Source: Ga0077536 sp035325705 (GTDB taxonomy: Bacteria; Pseudomonadota; Gammaproteobacteria; Ga0077536). From it: a DNA stretch of 64,000 nt. The translations under genes and the position numbers were made by a program. This document shows positions 27,152 to 36,033 of this stretch, piece after piece (positions within the stretch are counted from its first letter, which is position 1; each line of letters begins with the position of its first letter). The notes under the pieces are model-generated. The model was not told where the DNA came from. It saw only the letters and a program-made list of their open reading frames with translations, and made no database searches. The stretch lies in contig DAOKZI010000003.1 of assembly GCA_035325705.1 (NCBI GenBank), positions 124,001 through 188,000 of the forward strand, written 5' to 3'.

Positions 27152-27231
27152 TCTCGGCAATCCCGCCGCGATAGGGGCGCGACGCGCGATCTCGGCCGAA
27201 ACGGCCATGAACCGAACCGTGGATCGCTGCA

Positions 27232-27915
27232 TCAGAACCGCCAAATGGTCGTTTGCGAGACATCCGTCGTCCATGGCGTGACGCCACGAAAAACCAGCCT
27301 CGGCCTGGATCCCAGCATGATTCCGGCCTCCGCATAGCCGGGACGTTCGGAGTTGTCCAGAATCAGCACTCCGCCTTCGCGGATTTTATCGATGGCCTCG
27401 TTGACGCAGACCATGCGTGCCCGCCCATCCACCATCACGACGTCGAACAGACGTCCGGGGTCTTCCGCGATCGTGCGTACATAGCGTCGAAACGACACGT
27501 CCCGATACTTCCCCTGAAACGATCGGTAGCGACGATCATCCGCCTCATCGTCGCCCATTGGCTCGGGCTTTCTGAGCCTCAAATCGACATTGCAGCGTGC
27601 GTCACGATCGAGTCTGTCGCGTACGATTCGATGAAAATGTTCGTCGTGCTCCACGGACACGAGCTCCCGGACGCGCTCGGCGAAGAACAAGGTCGAGCCT
27701 CCGGCGCCGTACTCGAACACCGACATTCCAGGCTCAAGATAGCGTTCCAGCCATCTGATGGCACCGAAGGTGATCCATGGAAGCCCGTCATCCAGCGGCG
27801 TATGGCCCGGCAACATGGAACGCAACCATCGGATCGAGTGCCGCGCCTGAGACGGATGACGTGCCAGTACGTCCCCAATTGTCGCGAGCTTGCGCACCAA
27901 AGACGAAGGCGTCAT
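27232..27915 (-). CDS. Methyltransferase-like protein (class I SAM fold)
   Basis: The ATG at 27915 overlaps the preceding stop as ATGA and is preferred over the ATG at 27945, giving 227 residues. VFEYGAGGSTLFFAERV followed by LVSVEHDE is the glycine-rich SAM loop and acidic strand-2 residue of a Rossmann methyltransferase; FDVVMVDGRARMVCV and GGVLILDNS are strand-4/5 segments. Related proteins are often annotated as FkbM-like or uncharacterised methyltransferases in polysaccharide loci. O-methylation of an EPS sugar is the likely role. Coding bases are less GC-rich than in the conserved XrtA genes. Confidence 0.68.
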   Translation of the reverse strand: MTPSSLVRKLATIGDVLARHPSQARHSIRWLRSMLPGHTPLDDGLPWITFGAIRWLERYLEPGMSVFEYGAGGSTLFFAERVRELVSVEHDEHFHRIVRDRLDRDARCNVDLRLRKPEPMGDDEADDRRYRSFQGKYRDVSFRRYVRTIAEDPGRLFDVVMVDGRARMVCVNEAIDKIREGGVLILDNSERPGYAEAGIMLGSRPRLVFRGVTPWTTDVSQTTIWRF

Positions 27916-28880
27916 GACCGCGGAAGCTGCCGGTTCGTGCGCCACGCCAGCCTGGGATAAATGAACCGGTGATAGCGGAACTCGCCGATGAAATGCACGA
28001 AACGGGCAGCATCCGCCTGCCCTGCATTCAACGACGAGAAGACGAGATAATCATCCGGAGATAAGGCTACGGCGCCCGCGCCACAGAGCGTCAATCCGTG
28101 CATCGTCTGCTCAGCGCCCCACTTGAATATCTTGTCACCGAGCCGGCCGTGCAGGTAGCCCAAAAGTTTCTTCAGCTTCGCGAAATCGACGGTACCGTTC
28201 TCGTAGCCGACGAATCCCGAATTGAATCCCGCCATGAACGCAAATTCAGTTCCGAGCGCCGCGTTGATCTCGTCTATCCTTTCCGTGACGAGTCGCTGGA
28301 TGTGGCCTCCACCCCCCCCCTGCGCCGCGTCTGGTGGCTTGGTGCTCGCCTTCTTGGCTCCGCGCCAAGAACGAGCCTGATGAAACCAGGCCCCCTTGCC
28401 GCTTTCGATCCAATCGATCACCTCGGCAGGGCGGTGTAAAAACAGGACGTCCGTGTCGACGATGATTATTTTCTTCTTGTCGCTGATCAAGGTCGGATCG
28501 AACAGCTTGAGATAACTGGTATAGCTGCGGCGAACCTGCGACAGAAACGCGTCTCCGATCTCCCGCTCGAAGCGCGCGTCCGCCGCCGCCCTTTCCACGA
28601 TCGTTGCGCCCGGGACATGCACGCGCACCAGAGACTTGTCGTCCTCCGTCAGCGAGCCGTCATCATGAACGTAGACGGCCACCCCTGCCTCGAAGCGCAG
28701 GAACGATTTGATCGCCGTAAGGTAAGCAAGAATGTATCGATGCGGGACGGCGGAATGGACGCCCACGCTGGATGAAGGGTCGGTCTCGATCGGTCGCGTA
28801 GCCAGTACGGACCGGAACAACCACGGATCGCCGTAGGCATTCAAGAAATTTCCGACGCTCCGTAATGACCATGGGATCAT
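27912..28880 (-). CDS. GT8-like glycosyltransferase
   Basis: A 322-residue protein with KKIIIVDTDVLFLHRP, a hydrophobic strand ending in a DxD motif as in GT8 and other nucleotide-diphospho-sugar transferases. MAGFNSGFVGYENG and KWGAEQTMHGLTL resemble the acceptor/product-site segments of that group, and FVHFIGEFRYHRF contains a late His. No signal peptide. A run of nine G in the coding strand encodes part of a five-glycine stretch near residues 186-190, discussed separately. It is preceded by a gap of 99 bases and overlaps the methyltransferase-like gene downstream. Confidence 0.68.
   Translation of the reverse strand: MIPWSLRSVGNFLNAYGDPWLFRSVLATRPIETDPSSSVGVHSAVPHRYILAYLTAIKSFLRFEAGVAVYVHDDGSLTEDDKSLVRVHVPGATIVERAAADARFEREIGDAFLSQVRRSYTSYLKLFDPTLISDKKKIIIVDTDVLFLHRPAEVIDWIESGKGAWFHQARSWRGAKKASTKPPDAAQGGGGGHIQRLVTERIDEINAALGTEFAFMAGFNSGFVGYENGTVDFAKLKKLLGYLHGRLGDKIFKWGAEQTMHGLTLCGAGAVALSPDDYLVFSSLNAGQADAARFVHFIGEFRYHRFIYPRLAWRTNRQLPRS
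28312..28320. repeat. Mononucleotide tract (C9 on plus strand, G9 in the coding strand) inside the GT8-like gene
   Basis: Nine consecutive C bases on the plus strand lie within the glycosyltransferase reading frame, which is open at this length. It is the longest coding homopolymer I noticed in the window. Tracts of this kind in glycosyltransferase genes can change length by slipped-strand mispairing and switch the gene on and off. Confidence 0.8.
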
Positions 28881-28979
28881 GTCATCTTCCTATCCGGCTC
28901 ACGCCGAGCCGAGGGCCTGTAATCCGACTCCATACAATTGGCACGTGCGGTGATATTACCTGTGGCGTTCCATGCCCGA

Positions 28980-29897
28980 TCAGTAGCCCATCTCGGCACT
29001 TATCTGACGTAACCGCGGCAGGACGCGCTCAATCCTGGCGCGATTTGGGCTCGATTTCCATTTGTCCACCTCGATGGCAGAAAACGCGTTGTATGGCCGG
29101 CTGAGCACACCACGGCAGTGCGCCTCCTCCCGCTCACCAAAACTCAGGTCACAAGCCCTGAACACGTCTCTGAACGTGGAAACAGGGTCTTGCACCAAAT
29201 GCTCATATCGGACCTCGATCCAGCGATCGTTCGGCACCGAAGGCCTGGTAGCGATTATCGCCCGATTGATCGCTTCGTACTGGAACGCACATACTTCTTC
29301 AATGGACGCATGGGTATAGTCTCTCCATCCCGGCGCAAGGAAGAAACACCATCGCCGGTGGCCCGGCTCGATGTCGATATCGACCGGCAGATTCATGGAC
29401 CAGGTCGCAAATTCGTCGGGTTTACCCCAGCCCTCGATCAACGAATTGAGGTTGTCGCCGGGACAACGCTTGATATAGACAAATTTCGCATCCGGGAACA
29501 GTCGATCTAGATAGGCCACGCACAGCCCGTTCTGATTGTTCTTGTCCACCCATCGCGACTTACCCGTATGACCGTAAAAATATCGCGTGACGAGCGTCCT
29601 GATTTCCGTCGTGGCGTCTTCGGGGCCGAGTCCATGCGTGTCCCAATTTCTGGACGAAAGTGGATGCAAGTCTGCCCAGAAATCGTGCGTTTCACGATTA
29701 AGCGTACCGAGCTCGTTGGAATGAGAGAGCGTCTTGTAGACCACCGTTGTGCCGGCGCGCGAGCAGCCGATGACGAACACGGGCCGGTCTGCAGGAAACT
29801 CCATCACGTTCCATATCGATGTGTGAGCGGCGCGCCGTAGCCCGAGCACCCAGTGCCTCATCGTCTTTGCGAGTTTTAGAGTCAAGGGATTCGTCAT
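28980..29897 (-). CDS. Sulfotransferase family protein
   Basis: A 305-residue protein whose ATG overlaps the O-ligase stop (ATGA). PVFVIGCSRAGTTVVYKTL is the 5'-phosphosulfate-binding loop of PAPS-dependent sulfotransferases, and FPDAKFVYIKRCPGDNLNSL is the 3'-phosphate-binding block. WIEVRYEHLVQDP is a further conserved segment. Substrate is unknown; within an EPS locus, sulfation of a sugar of the repeat unit is the best guess. The frame is open far upstream only as a shadow of the O-ligase gene. Confidence 0.85.
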   Translation of the reverse strand: MTNPLTLKLAKTMRHWVLGLRRAAHTSIWNVMEFPADRPVFVIGCSRAGTTVVYKTLSHSNELGTLNRETHDFWADLHPLSSRNWDTHGLGPEDATTEIRTLVTRYFYGHTGKSRWVDKNNQNGLCVAYLDRLFPDAKFVYIKRCPGDNLNSLIEGWGKPDEFATWSMNLPVDIDIEPGHRRWCFFLAPGWRDYTHASIEEVCAFQYEAINRAIIATRPSVPNDRWIEVRYEHLVQDPVSTFRDVFRACDLSFGEREEAHCRGVLSRPYNAFSAIEVDKWKSSPNRARIERVLPRLRQISAEMGY

Positions 29898-31186
29898 ATC
29901 GGATTTCTCGATGCACCGGGAATGGGCTCCGGCGCTCCGGATCTGGACGGCACGGGAATAAATGGGCTCGAACTTGCCGTTGCTGCTCGCGACACCACCA
30001 TGTGTAGCGCTACCGTCAGTGCCACGATCAAATAGAAGAAGTCGAAGTAAGCGAGGCCCAGGAACGCGCCGGAGGTAGCATAGGCAACCAAGCTCGCTTG
30101 GAGCATCGACGCCAAATCGTGCGCCCAGGTCGCGTTTGGAACCCAGCGCGTCATCTTGCGAAGCCGCGAGGCCTTCAACCAAGTGAATGCGCTTAGCAGC
30201 AGGAAAAGTCCCAGGCCAATGAAGCCTTGTTCGCCTAGCATCTCGAAATAGATGCTGTGCGCGTCCACCCCGTTCGCATACGCGAGAACCTCGTAGCCAC
30301 CTCCCGTCACGCGGGATTTCGCAATTTGTGTCGCGAAGCTCCACGCATCGAACCGATTCTGCACGGATTCGTCCTGATTCTCCTTCGAATCTCCGAGTGT
30401 GCGCATGCGGTCCCACCACGATTCCGGCAACAGCGCGGGCAACGAAGCCACAAAAACACCAGCGAGCAGGAGGGGCACGAAGCGCTGCCTGGACTTCAAG
30501 ATGAACATCAGGCCCATCGCGACTACGCCAACGAGTGCGCCGCGAGAATGGGTGCCTACGATGGCCACCAGTGTGAGGAACACGGACGCGCCGAACCCGA
30601 ATCTCACGAATCGTCTCTTTTCGTTCGCTGCCAGATACCACAAAAACGGGATCGTCATGTTCAGTGCGAGGCCGAGCTCGTTGTTCCCGGCCAGGAATGT
30701 ACCGTCAGGACCATACACGCGATTGGCGCCACCGGTCATGATCGTCCATATGCCGCCCTTCAGGCCATAGAATCCCAACGACACGGCAATCGTCCAAACC
30801 AGAAGGCGCACTCGCTCGGGCGTCGTCGTCAGCATCAAGGTCAAGATGATGCCGAGTTGAATTCGCCAGACTTTGCTCCACTGCTCGAATGCAGGCACGG
30901 GGAAAAGCGCATTCAGTGTAGTGATGTACATCCACGCGATGAGAACGATCAGTACGATGATCTCTCTACTCAGGGGGACACGCTTCGGTTCGCGCGATGC
31001 GAGTAGCGCAATGATGGTGGTTATGAAGACGATGAGTGCAAAAGGAAAGTGCGTCGAAAATCCCCAGGCGAGACGGTGCGGGTTCATCAATCCCAACCAC
31101 GTCCACATCACTACCCCGACGAACGGCCGTCGCAGAATGAACGGCAGCGAGCCGAAGACGATCAGGGTGATGAGGATGTCGCGCAT
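29894..31186 (-). CDS. O-antigen ligase/polymerase-like protein, XrtA-associated (TIGR03097 type)
   Basis: The 430-residue polytopic protein starts MRDILITLIVFGSLPFILR and has about ten membrane helices. A Wzy_C-type loop contains GTHSRGALVGV (the conserved Arg of O-ligases) and, further on, VDAHSIYFEMLGEQGFIGL with the conserved His. The N-terminal PFVGVVMWTWLGLMNPHRL is characteristic of the exosortase-A-associated group of putative O-glycosylation ligases. It probably polymerises or ligates lipid-linked repeat units in the periplasm. An ATG at 31186 is used; longer readings are out-of-frame shadows of the GT4 upstream. Confidence 0.88.
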   Translation of the reverse strand: MRDILITLIVFGSLPFILRRPFVGVVMWTWLGLMNPHRLAWGFSTHFPFALIVFITTIIALLASREPKRVPLSREIIVLIVLIAWMYITTLNALFPVPAFEQWSKVWRIQLGIILTLMLTTTPERVRLLVWTIAVSLGFYGLKGGIWTIMTGGANRVYGPDGTFLAGNNELGLALNMTIPFLWYLAANEKRRFVRFGFGASVFLTLVAIVGTHSRGALVGVVAMGLMFILKSRQRFVPLLLAGVFVASLPALLPESWWDRMRTLGDSKENQDESVQNRFDAWSFATQIAKSRVTGGGYEVLAYANGVDAHSIYFEMLGEQGFIGLGLFLLLSAFTWLKASRLRKMTRWVPNATWAHDLASMLQASLVAYATSGAFLGLAYFDFFYLIVALTVALHMVVSRAATASSSPFIPVPSRSGAPEPIPGASRNPI

Positions 31187-31283
31187 GGCCGGTTCCCTCG
31201 GAAAAGGCGAGCGCGCCGGCGCAGCGCCGGCGCGCGAGCCGCGTCCACGCGCGGCCGGCTCGCATTGTAATGCGCGGCGGGCG

Positions 31284-32540
31284 TCACGGCGGAGAACCCG
31301 ACGGTGAAACCTTGTCGCAGGCCGGGGCCGTCGCCTCGCGCTGTCCTGCCGCGATGGCGCGGAAGGCCGCGAGTAGCTGCGCCACGCGCGAGTCCCAACT
31401 GTTGCGCCGGGCATAGGCAACGATGTCGCCGCGGGGCCAGTCCCGGGCCAGTGCGCGATCGAGACAGGCCCACAAGGCCTCGTCGTCGCCGAACGCATGG
31501 ATCTCGCCGAGCGTGCCGTCGGCGACGACTTCCGCATTGCCGCCGACGTCGCTGGCGACGACGGGCAGCCCGCAGGCCATCGCCTCGAGGATCACGTTCG
31601 CCCAGCCCTCGTTGCTCGACGGCAAGGTGAACACGTCCGCCGCCGACAGCGGCACGCACAGGTCCGCGGGCGCGCGGGGACCGAGGAAACGCACGCAGTC
31701 GTCAATACCGAGCGTGGCCACCTGCCGCTGCAGGCGCGCCGTCCAATCGCCTTCGGGGCTGCCGCCGCCGACGACCAGATAGATCAGGCCGGGATGGCGT
31801 TCGCGCAGCCGCGGCAGCAGCGCGATCACGCGGTGGAAGCCCTTGCGTTCGACCAGCGCGCCGACCGTGATCAGCACTTTCGCGTTCGCCGGCAGGCGCA
31901 GCGCGGCGCGCGCGTCCGCGCGCGGCAGCGGCCGAAACACGCTCGCGTCGACGCCGTTGCCGACGACCGTGAAGCGGTCGGAATCGATCCCGGCCGCGAT
32001 CCCGACCTCGCGCAGCGAGGCCGACACCGTGAACACCCGCGCGGCACCGGCGAGCGCCCGGACCATCTGCTGCCGCAGCGCCGGCTGCGACAGGTGGCGC
32101 GGCTCGGTGCCGCGCATCGTGATCGTGTACGGCAGATCCAGCCAGTGGCCGAGCAAGGCGGCGGCGCAGCCGTCCGGATAGGTGAAATGGGCGTCGAGGA
32201 TGTCGAGCTGACCCGCGCGCCGCAGCCGCCGTGCGAGCGGCAGTGCGGCGAGCGCCATCGCTCGCGCGTCCCACTGGCGCCCGATCCCGGGCAGGCACGG
32301 CGCGCGCGGCCGGAACACCTCGATGCCCTGCATGCGCTCGTAGCGCGCGCCGGCGAGCCGGTAGCCGGGGTTCACGCGACGAAGCAAGCCTTGGCCGGGG
32401 AACCAGGCCTGCGGCGACACCACCGCGAGCGGCAGCTCGCGGGCGACCCGGAACATGCGCTCACGGATGAACACGCCCGCGGTCGGCCGCGCCTCGCTCG
32501 GAAACAGGCTGCTGAAGACGAGCAGCGCCGGATCGCTCAC
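31284..32540 (-). CDS. Glycosyltransferase family 4
   Basis: A 418-residue GT-B enzyme starting at a GTG that overlaps the preceding stop. VFSSLFPSEARPTAGVFI opens the acceptor domain; YTITMRGTEPRHL, VGNGVDASVF, VGALVERKGFHRVI and PSSNEGWANVILEAMACGLP follow in the normal GT4 order, the last holding the EX7E motif. It forms a pair with the TIGR04063-type enzyme encoded just upstream. The C-terminal 20 residues (after FRAIAAG) look like an unstructured tail. Confidence 0.9.
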   Translation of the reverse strand: MSDPALLVFSSLFPSEARPTAGVFIRERMFRVARELPLAVVSPQAWFPGQGLLRRVNPGYRLAGARYERMQGIEVFRPRAPCLPGIGRQWDARAMALAALPLARRLRRAGQLDILDAHFTYPDGCAAALLGHWLDLPYTITMRGTEPRHLSQPALRQQMVRALAGAARVFTVSASLREVGIAAGIDSDRFTVVGNGVDASVFRPLPRADARAALRLPANAKVLITVGALVERKGFHRVIALLPRLRERHPGLIYLVVGGGSPEGDWTARLQRQVATLGIDDCVRFLGPRAPADLCVPLSAADVFTLPSSNEGWANVILEAMACGLPVVASDVGGNAEVVADGTLGEIHAFGDDEALWACLDRALARDWPRGDIVAYARRNSWDSRVAQLLAAFRAIAAGQREATAPACDKVSPSGSPP

Positions 32541-33742
32541 CGCCGTGTGACCTCGTCGTAGACCGGCGCATAGCGTGCGACGCTGAGCGGCCAGTTGCGC
32601 TCGCGCTCGACGTAGGCGCGGCCTGCGGCGCGCAGTGCGTCCCAGCGTTCTCGCGCGTCGAACAATTCGATGATCGCCGCCGCCAGCGCCGCATCGTCGC
32701 CGGCCCGAAACAGCCAGCCAGTCTCGTCGTGACGGATCAGCTCGCGATGTCCGCCGACGTCGGAGGCCAGCACGAGCCGGCCCTGGGCCATCGCCTCCAA
32801 GGGCTTCAGCGGCGTGACGAGCTCGGTCAAGCGCATCGGGCGGCGCGGATAGCAGAAGGCGTCGATGAGCGTGTAGTAGCGGTCGACTTCGGCATGCGGC
32901 ACACGGCCTGTGATGATCGCGGTTTCCGTCAGGCCCAGGCGCGCCACCAGCGCTTTCACCTCGTCGTGGCAGGGGCCGCCGCCGACCAGCAGCACGCGCA
33001 GCTCGGGCAGGCGGCCGACCACCGCGGGCAGGGCTCGCACGAGATCGACGATGCCTTCATAGGCATAGAAGGAGCCGATGAAGCCGAGCACCGGGCGTTC
33101 GTCGATGCCGAGGCGCGCGGCGAGCTCGCGATCGCGCGGCAGCCCGAACTGGAAGTGCTCGACGTCCACGGCATTCGGAATGACGGTGATCTTCTGCGCC
33201 GGGATCCCACGCTGCACCAGATCGGCGCGCAGGCCTTCGCAGATCGTGAACACCGCGTCGGCGCGGCGTACGACCCAGGTTTCGAGCGCGCGCGTCATCC
33301 GATAGCGCAGCCCGCCTTCGCTGCTGGTGCCGTGATCGACGGCGGCATCCTCCCAGAAAGCCCGGATTTCGTAGACCACGGGAATGCCGAGGCCGCGCGC
33401 GGCGCGCAGCGCCGCGAGGCCGTTGATCGCCGGCGAATGCGCGTGTACGAGATCGGGCTTTTCGCGCAGGGCGACTTCGCGCATGCGCCGCGCGAGGCCA
33501 TCGACGATCGCAAACTGGCCGAGCGCCGGCAGCCTCGCCAACAGACCGGACGGCGTTGCCGTCCGGTGGAACGAGAGGCCGTCGACGGTCTCGATCGCGG
33601 CGGTGCAGGCGCCGTGCTTGCCGGAGGTGACGTGCACCGTGTCCCAGCCGCGCTTGCGCTGCTCGCGCAGGATCGCACGCGAGCGGAAGCTGTAGCCGCT
33701 CTGCAGCGGGATCGAATGATCGAAGACGTGGAGGATGCGCAT
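32537..33742 (-). CDS. XrtA-associated glycosyltransferase (TIGR04063 type)
   Basis: A 401-residue GT4 enzyme. The N-terminus MRILHVFDHSIPLQSGYSFR is diagnostic of the exosortase-A-associated subfamily TIGR04063. DLVHAHSPAINGLAALRA, VIPNAVDVEHFQ, GFIGSFYAYEGIVDLV and KPLEAMAQGRLVLASDVGG are the GT-B donor-site blocks. It starts 3 bases after the amidotransferase stop, so the two are co-transcribed. It is expected to add one residue of the conserved part of the XrtA-linked polysaccharide. Confidence 0.93.
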   Translation of the reverse strand: MRILHVFDHSIPLQSGYSFRSRAILREQRKRGWDTVHVTSGKHGACTAAIETVDGLSFHRTATPSGLLARLPALGQFAIVDGLARRMREVALREKPDLVHAHSPAINGLAALRAARGLGIPVVYEIRAFWEDAAVDHGTSSEGGLRYRMTRALETWVVRRADAVFTICEGLRADLVQRGIPAQKITVIPNAVDVEHFQFGLPRDRELAARLGIDERPVLGFIGSFYAYEGIVDLVRALPAVVGRLPELRVLLVGGGPCHDEVKALVARLGLTETAIITGRVPHAEVDRYYTLIDAFCYPRRPMRLTELVTPLKPLEAMAQGRLVLASDVGGHRELIRHDETGWLFRAGDDAALAAAIIELFDARERWDALRAAGRAYVERERNWPLSVARYAPVYDEVTRR

Positions 33743-33745
33743 CGT

Positions 33746-35662
33746 TCAGGCGGCCTTGCGCGCCGCGATTGCGCCGTGCCGGCGCAGAAAGCCTTCGAAC
33801 ATCAGCAGCGCCCACAGCGCCGCCGCGTGATCGCGCTGGCCGCTCGCATGCTCGTCGGCCATGCGTGCGAGCTGGCCCATGTCGAAGAGCCCGGCGTCGC
33901 CCATCGCCTCGCCCGTCAGCGCCGCCTTCACGCGCTCGCGCAGCGGCCCGCGGAACCAGCGGCCGACCGGCACCGCGAAGCCCATCTTGCGCCGATACAG
34001 CAGGTCCTGCGAGAGATGGGGCTCGAGCGCTTTCTTGAGCAGATATTTGCCCTGCATGTCGCGCAGCTTCAGCGACGAGGGCAAGCTCGCATGCCATTCG
34101 ACGAAGCGGTGATCGAGCAGCGGCACCCGCACCTCTAGCGAGTGCACCATGCTCGCGCGATCGACTTTGACGAGGATGTCGCCGGGCAGATAGGTCTTGA
34201 AGTCGAGATACTGCACGAGCGCGAGCGGATCGGCCGGCGCGTTCGGCAAATGCCGCAGGAACACCTCGCGCGCGTGATAGCCGCCGAGCGCACGCCGGAA
34301 CGCGGCCGAGCGGATCGCGTCGCGCGGGCCGTCCGGCAGGAGGCTGAAGTTGTGCAGATAGGCGTCGATCGAGCTGCGCGCCAGCGCCTGCAGGGTCGAC
34401 TTCGCGCGCAGGAACGGCGGCATCCAGTCCCATTTCGGATACACGCTGCCGAGCGCGCCGAACAGCGGGCCGCGCAGCGCCTGCGGCAGCAGGCCGCGTA
34501 CCGCCTCTTCGCGCATGTGCCAGCGGTAACGACGATAGCCGGCGAAGCCTTCGTCGCCGCCGTCGCCGGACAGCGCGACCGTCACGTGCCGCCGCGCCGC
34601 CTCGCAAACGCGATACGTCGGGATCGCGGAGCTATCGGCGAAGGGTTCGTCATAGACGTCGACGAGGGTATCGAGCAGATCGAAGTCGTCGACGCCGCAT
34701 TCGTCGACGTAGTGCCGCGTGCGGTAGCGTTCCGCGACTTCGCGCGCGTAGGCCGATTCGTCGAACTGCGGATCGCTGAAGGAGATCGAGCAGGTCGTCA
34801 CCGGCTCCTCGCGGCTCCGGGCCATCAGCGCGACGATGGCGCTGGAATCGACGCCGCCGGAGAGAAAGGCGCCGAGCGGCACGTCCGCGATCATGCGCAG
34901 GCGCACTGCCTCCTCGAGGCGCGCGATCAGCTCTTCGGCCGCGGCCGCCTCCGAGGCCGGTGCGGCGGGCACGAACTGCAGGTCCCAGTACGGCCGCGGT
35001 TCGAGCGCCGGGCGCTCGCGGCCGCAGTCGACGATCGCGAAATGGCCGGCCTCGAGCTTGCGCACGCCGCGGTAGATCGAGCGCGGATCCGGGATGTAGC
35101 CGAAGGTGAAATAGTCCTCGACGGCCTGCGGATCGAGCTCGCGATCGACGTCCGGGTGCACCAGCAGGGCCTTGAGTTCGGATGCGAAGACGAGCAGGCC
35201 GGTTTTCGTCACGCTGTAGTACAGCGGCTTCTTGCCGATCCGGTCGCGGGCGAGAAAGAGCTGGCGCCGGCCGCGATCCCACAGCGCAAAGGCGAACATG
35301 CCGCGAAAGCGTTCGACGCAGGCGGCACCCCACTCTTCCCAGCCGTGGACGATAATTTCCGTGTCGCAGTCGGTCTCGAAGCGGTGCCCGGCCGCGCGCA
35401 GCTCGTCGCGCACATCGCTGAAGTTGTAGATCTCGCCGTTGTAGACGACGACTACCGAGCCGTCCTCGTTGTACAGCGGCTGGCGGCCGCTGCCGAGATC
35501 GATGATCGACAATCGCCGGTGGCCGAGCCCGAGGCCAGCCTCGACGTGGACGCCGTGTTGATCCGGGCCGCGATGCCGTTGGGCGTCGTTCATCGCGATG
35601 AGCAGTCGCTCGTCGACCGGTCGCCGCCTCTGCAGGTCGAGTATGCCCACGATTCCACACAT
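33746..35662 (-). CDS. XrtA/PEP-CTERM system amidotransferase (asparagine synthase-like)
   Basis: A 638-residue class II glutamine amidotransferase. Processing of MCGIVGILDL exposes Cys2 as the glutaminase nucleophile; HRGPDQ, VYNGEIYNF and LGHRRLSIIDLG complete the N-terminal nucleophile domain. SGGVDSSAIVAL is the PP-loop of the C-terminal ATP-binding synthetase domain. Length and gene position match the TIGR03108 amidotransferase found in XrtA loci. It probably converts a carboxylate of a sugar acid or peptide into an amide. A 371-base region with repeats lies between it and the next upstream gene. Confidence 0.95.
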   Translation of the reverse strand: MCGIVGILDLQRRRPVDERLLIAMNDAQRHRGPDQHGVHVEAGLGLGHRRLSIIDLGSGRQPLYNEDGSVVVVYNGEIYNFSDVRDELRAAGHRFETDCDTEIIVHGWEEWGAACVERFRGMFAFALWDRGRRQLFLARDRIGKKPLYYSVTKTGLLVFASELKALLVHPDVDRELDPQAVEDYFTFGYIPDPRSIYRGVRKLEAGHFAIVDCGRERPALEPRPYWDLQFVPAAPASEAAAAEELIARLEEAVRLRMIADVPLGAFLSGGVDSSAIVALMARSREEPVTTCSISFSDPQFDESAYAREVAERYRTRHYVDECGVDDFDLLDTLVDVYDEPFADSSAIPTYRVCEAARRHVTVALSGDGGDEGFAGYRRYRWHMREEAVRGLLPQALRGPLFGALGSVYPKWDWMPPFLRAKSTLQALARSSIDAYLHNFSLLPDGPRDAIRSAAFRRALGGYHAREVFLRHLPNAPADPLALVQYLDFKTYLPGDILVKVDRASMVHSLEVRVPLLDHRFVEWHASLPSSLKLRDMQGKYLLKKALEPHLSQDLLYRRKMGFAVPVGRWFRGPLRERVKAALTGEAMGDAGLFDMGQLARMADEHASGQRDHAAALWALLMFEGFLRRHGAIAARKAA

Positions 35663-35731
35663 CGTTCGTCACCGCATCCCTGATTCAATCGCATTCGTAC
35701 CGTTATGTCGGCACCGGGGCAGCGGGAGTTT

Positions 35732-36006
35732 CGTAACCCGAGTGCAGCGTAGCGGAGCCCGGCGGGTCGATGGCACCAGCACATCGTCTCCCTTCTCGTC
35801 ATTTCCGCGCAGCCTGGAATTCAGTGCGGCGAAACGAGTGGCGCCGGGAAGTTGGGTCGGTCCTGCGTTCCCCGCGCGCGCGAGAAGAGGTTTCACGTCG
35901 CGACCTCGATCCTGGATGCCCTCCTGCGCGGGCATGACGGTGAGGTGACTAACGGCCTGACGGCCGTAACCCGGATTCCGCGCTGCGCGCTCCTCCCGGG
36001 CTACGA
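35732..36006. repeat. Split palindromic repeat of the same family as the 62-kb array
   Basis: The left half at 35732-35763 (CGTAACCCGAGTGCAGCG, then TAGCGGAGCCC) and the right half at 35966-36006 (CCGCGCTGCGCGCTCC, then TCCCGGGCTACG) correspond to the two halves of the repeat unit that makes up the array at 61871-62650. Here they are about 200 bases apart, with another repeat between them. No gene is visible in this region, which separates two co-oriented genes of the XrtA series. Confidence 0.75.
35797..35940. repeat. Nested inverted repeat inside the split palindrome
   Basis: CGTCATTTCCGCGCAGCCTG at 35797 and the arm at 35911-35940, which reads CCGTCATGCCCGCGCAGG in reverse complement, form an imperfect inverted repeat of about 30-base arms around an 85-base centre. 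The sequence resembles the GTCATTCCCGCG...CGCGGGAATGAC palindromes dispersed in many proteobacterial genomes. It appears to have inserted into the other repeat. Confidence 0.65.
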
Positions 36007-36033
36007 AGATTCGGGTGAGCGCGGCGCGCTCGC

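Noticed and set aside
25476..27335. A 619-residue protein
   Set aside because: The N-terminal 200 residues are a shadow of the small secreted protein and methyltransferase-like genes; the real start is the GTG at 26720.
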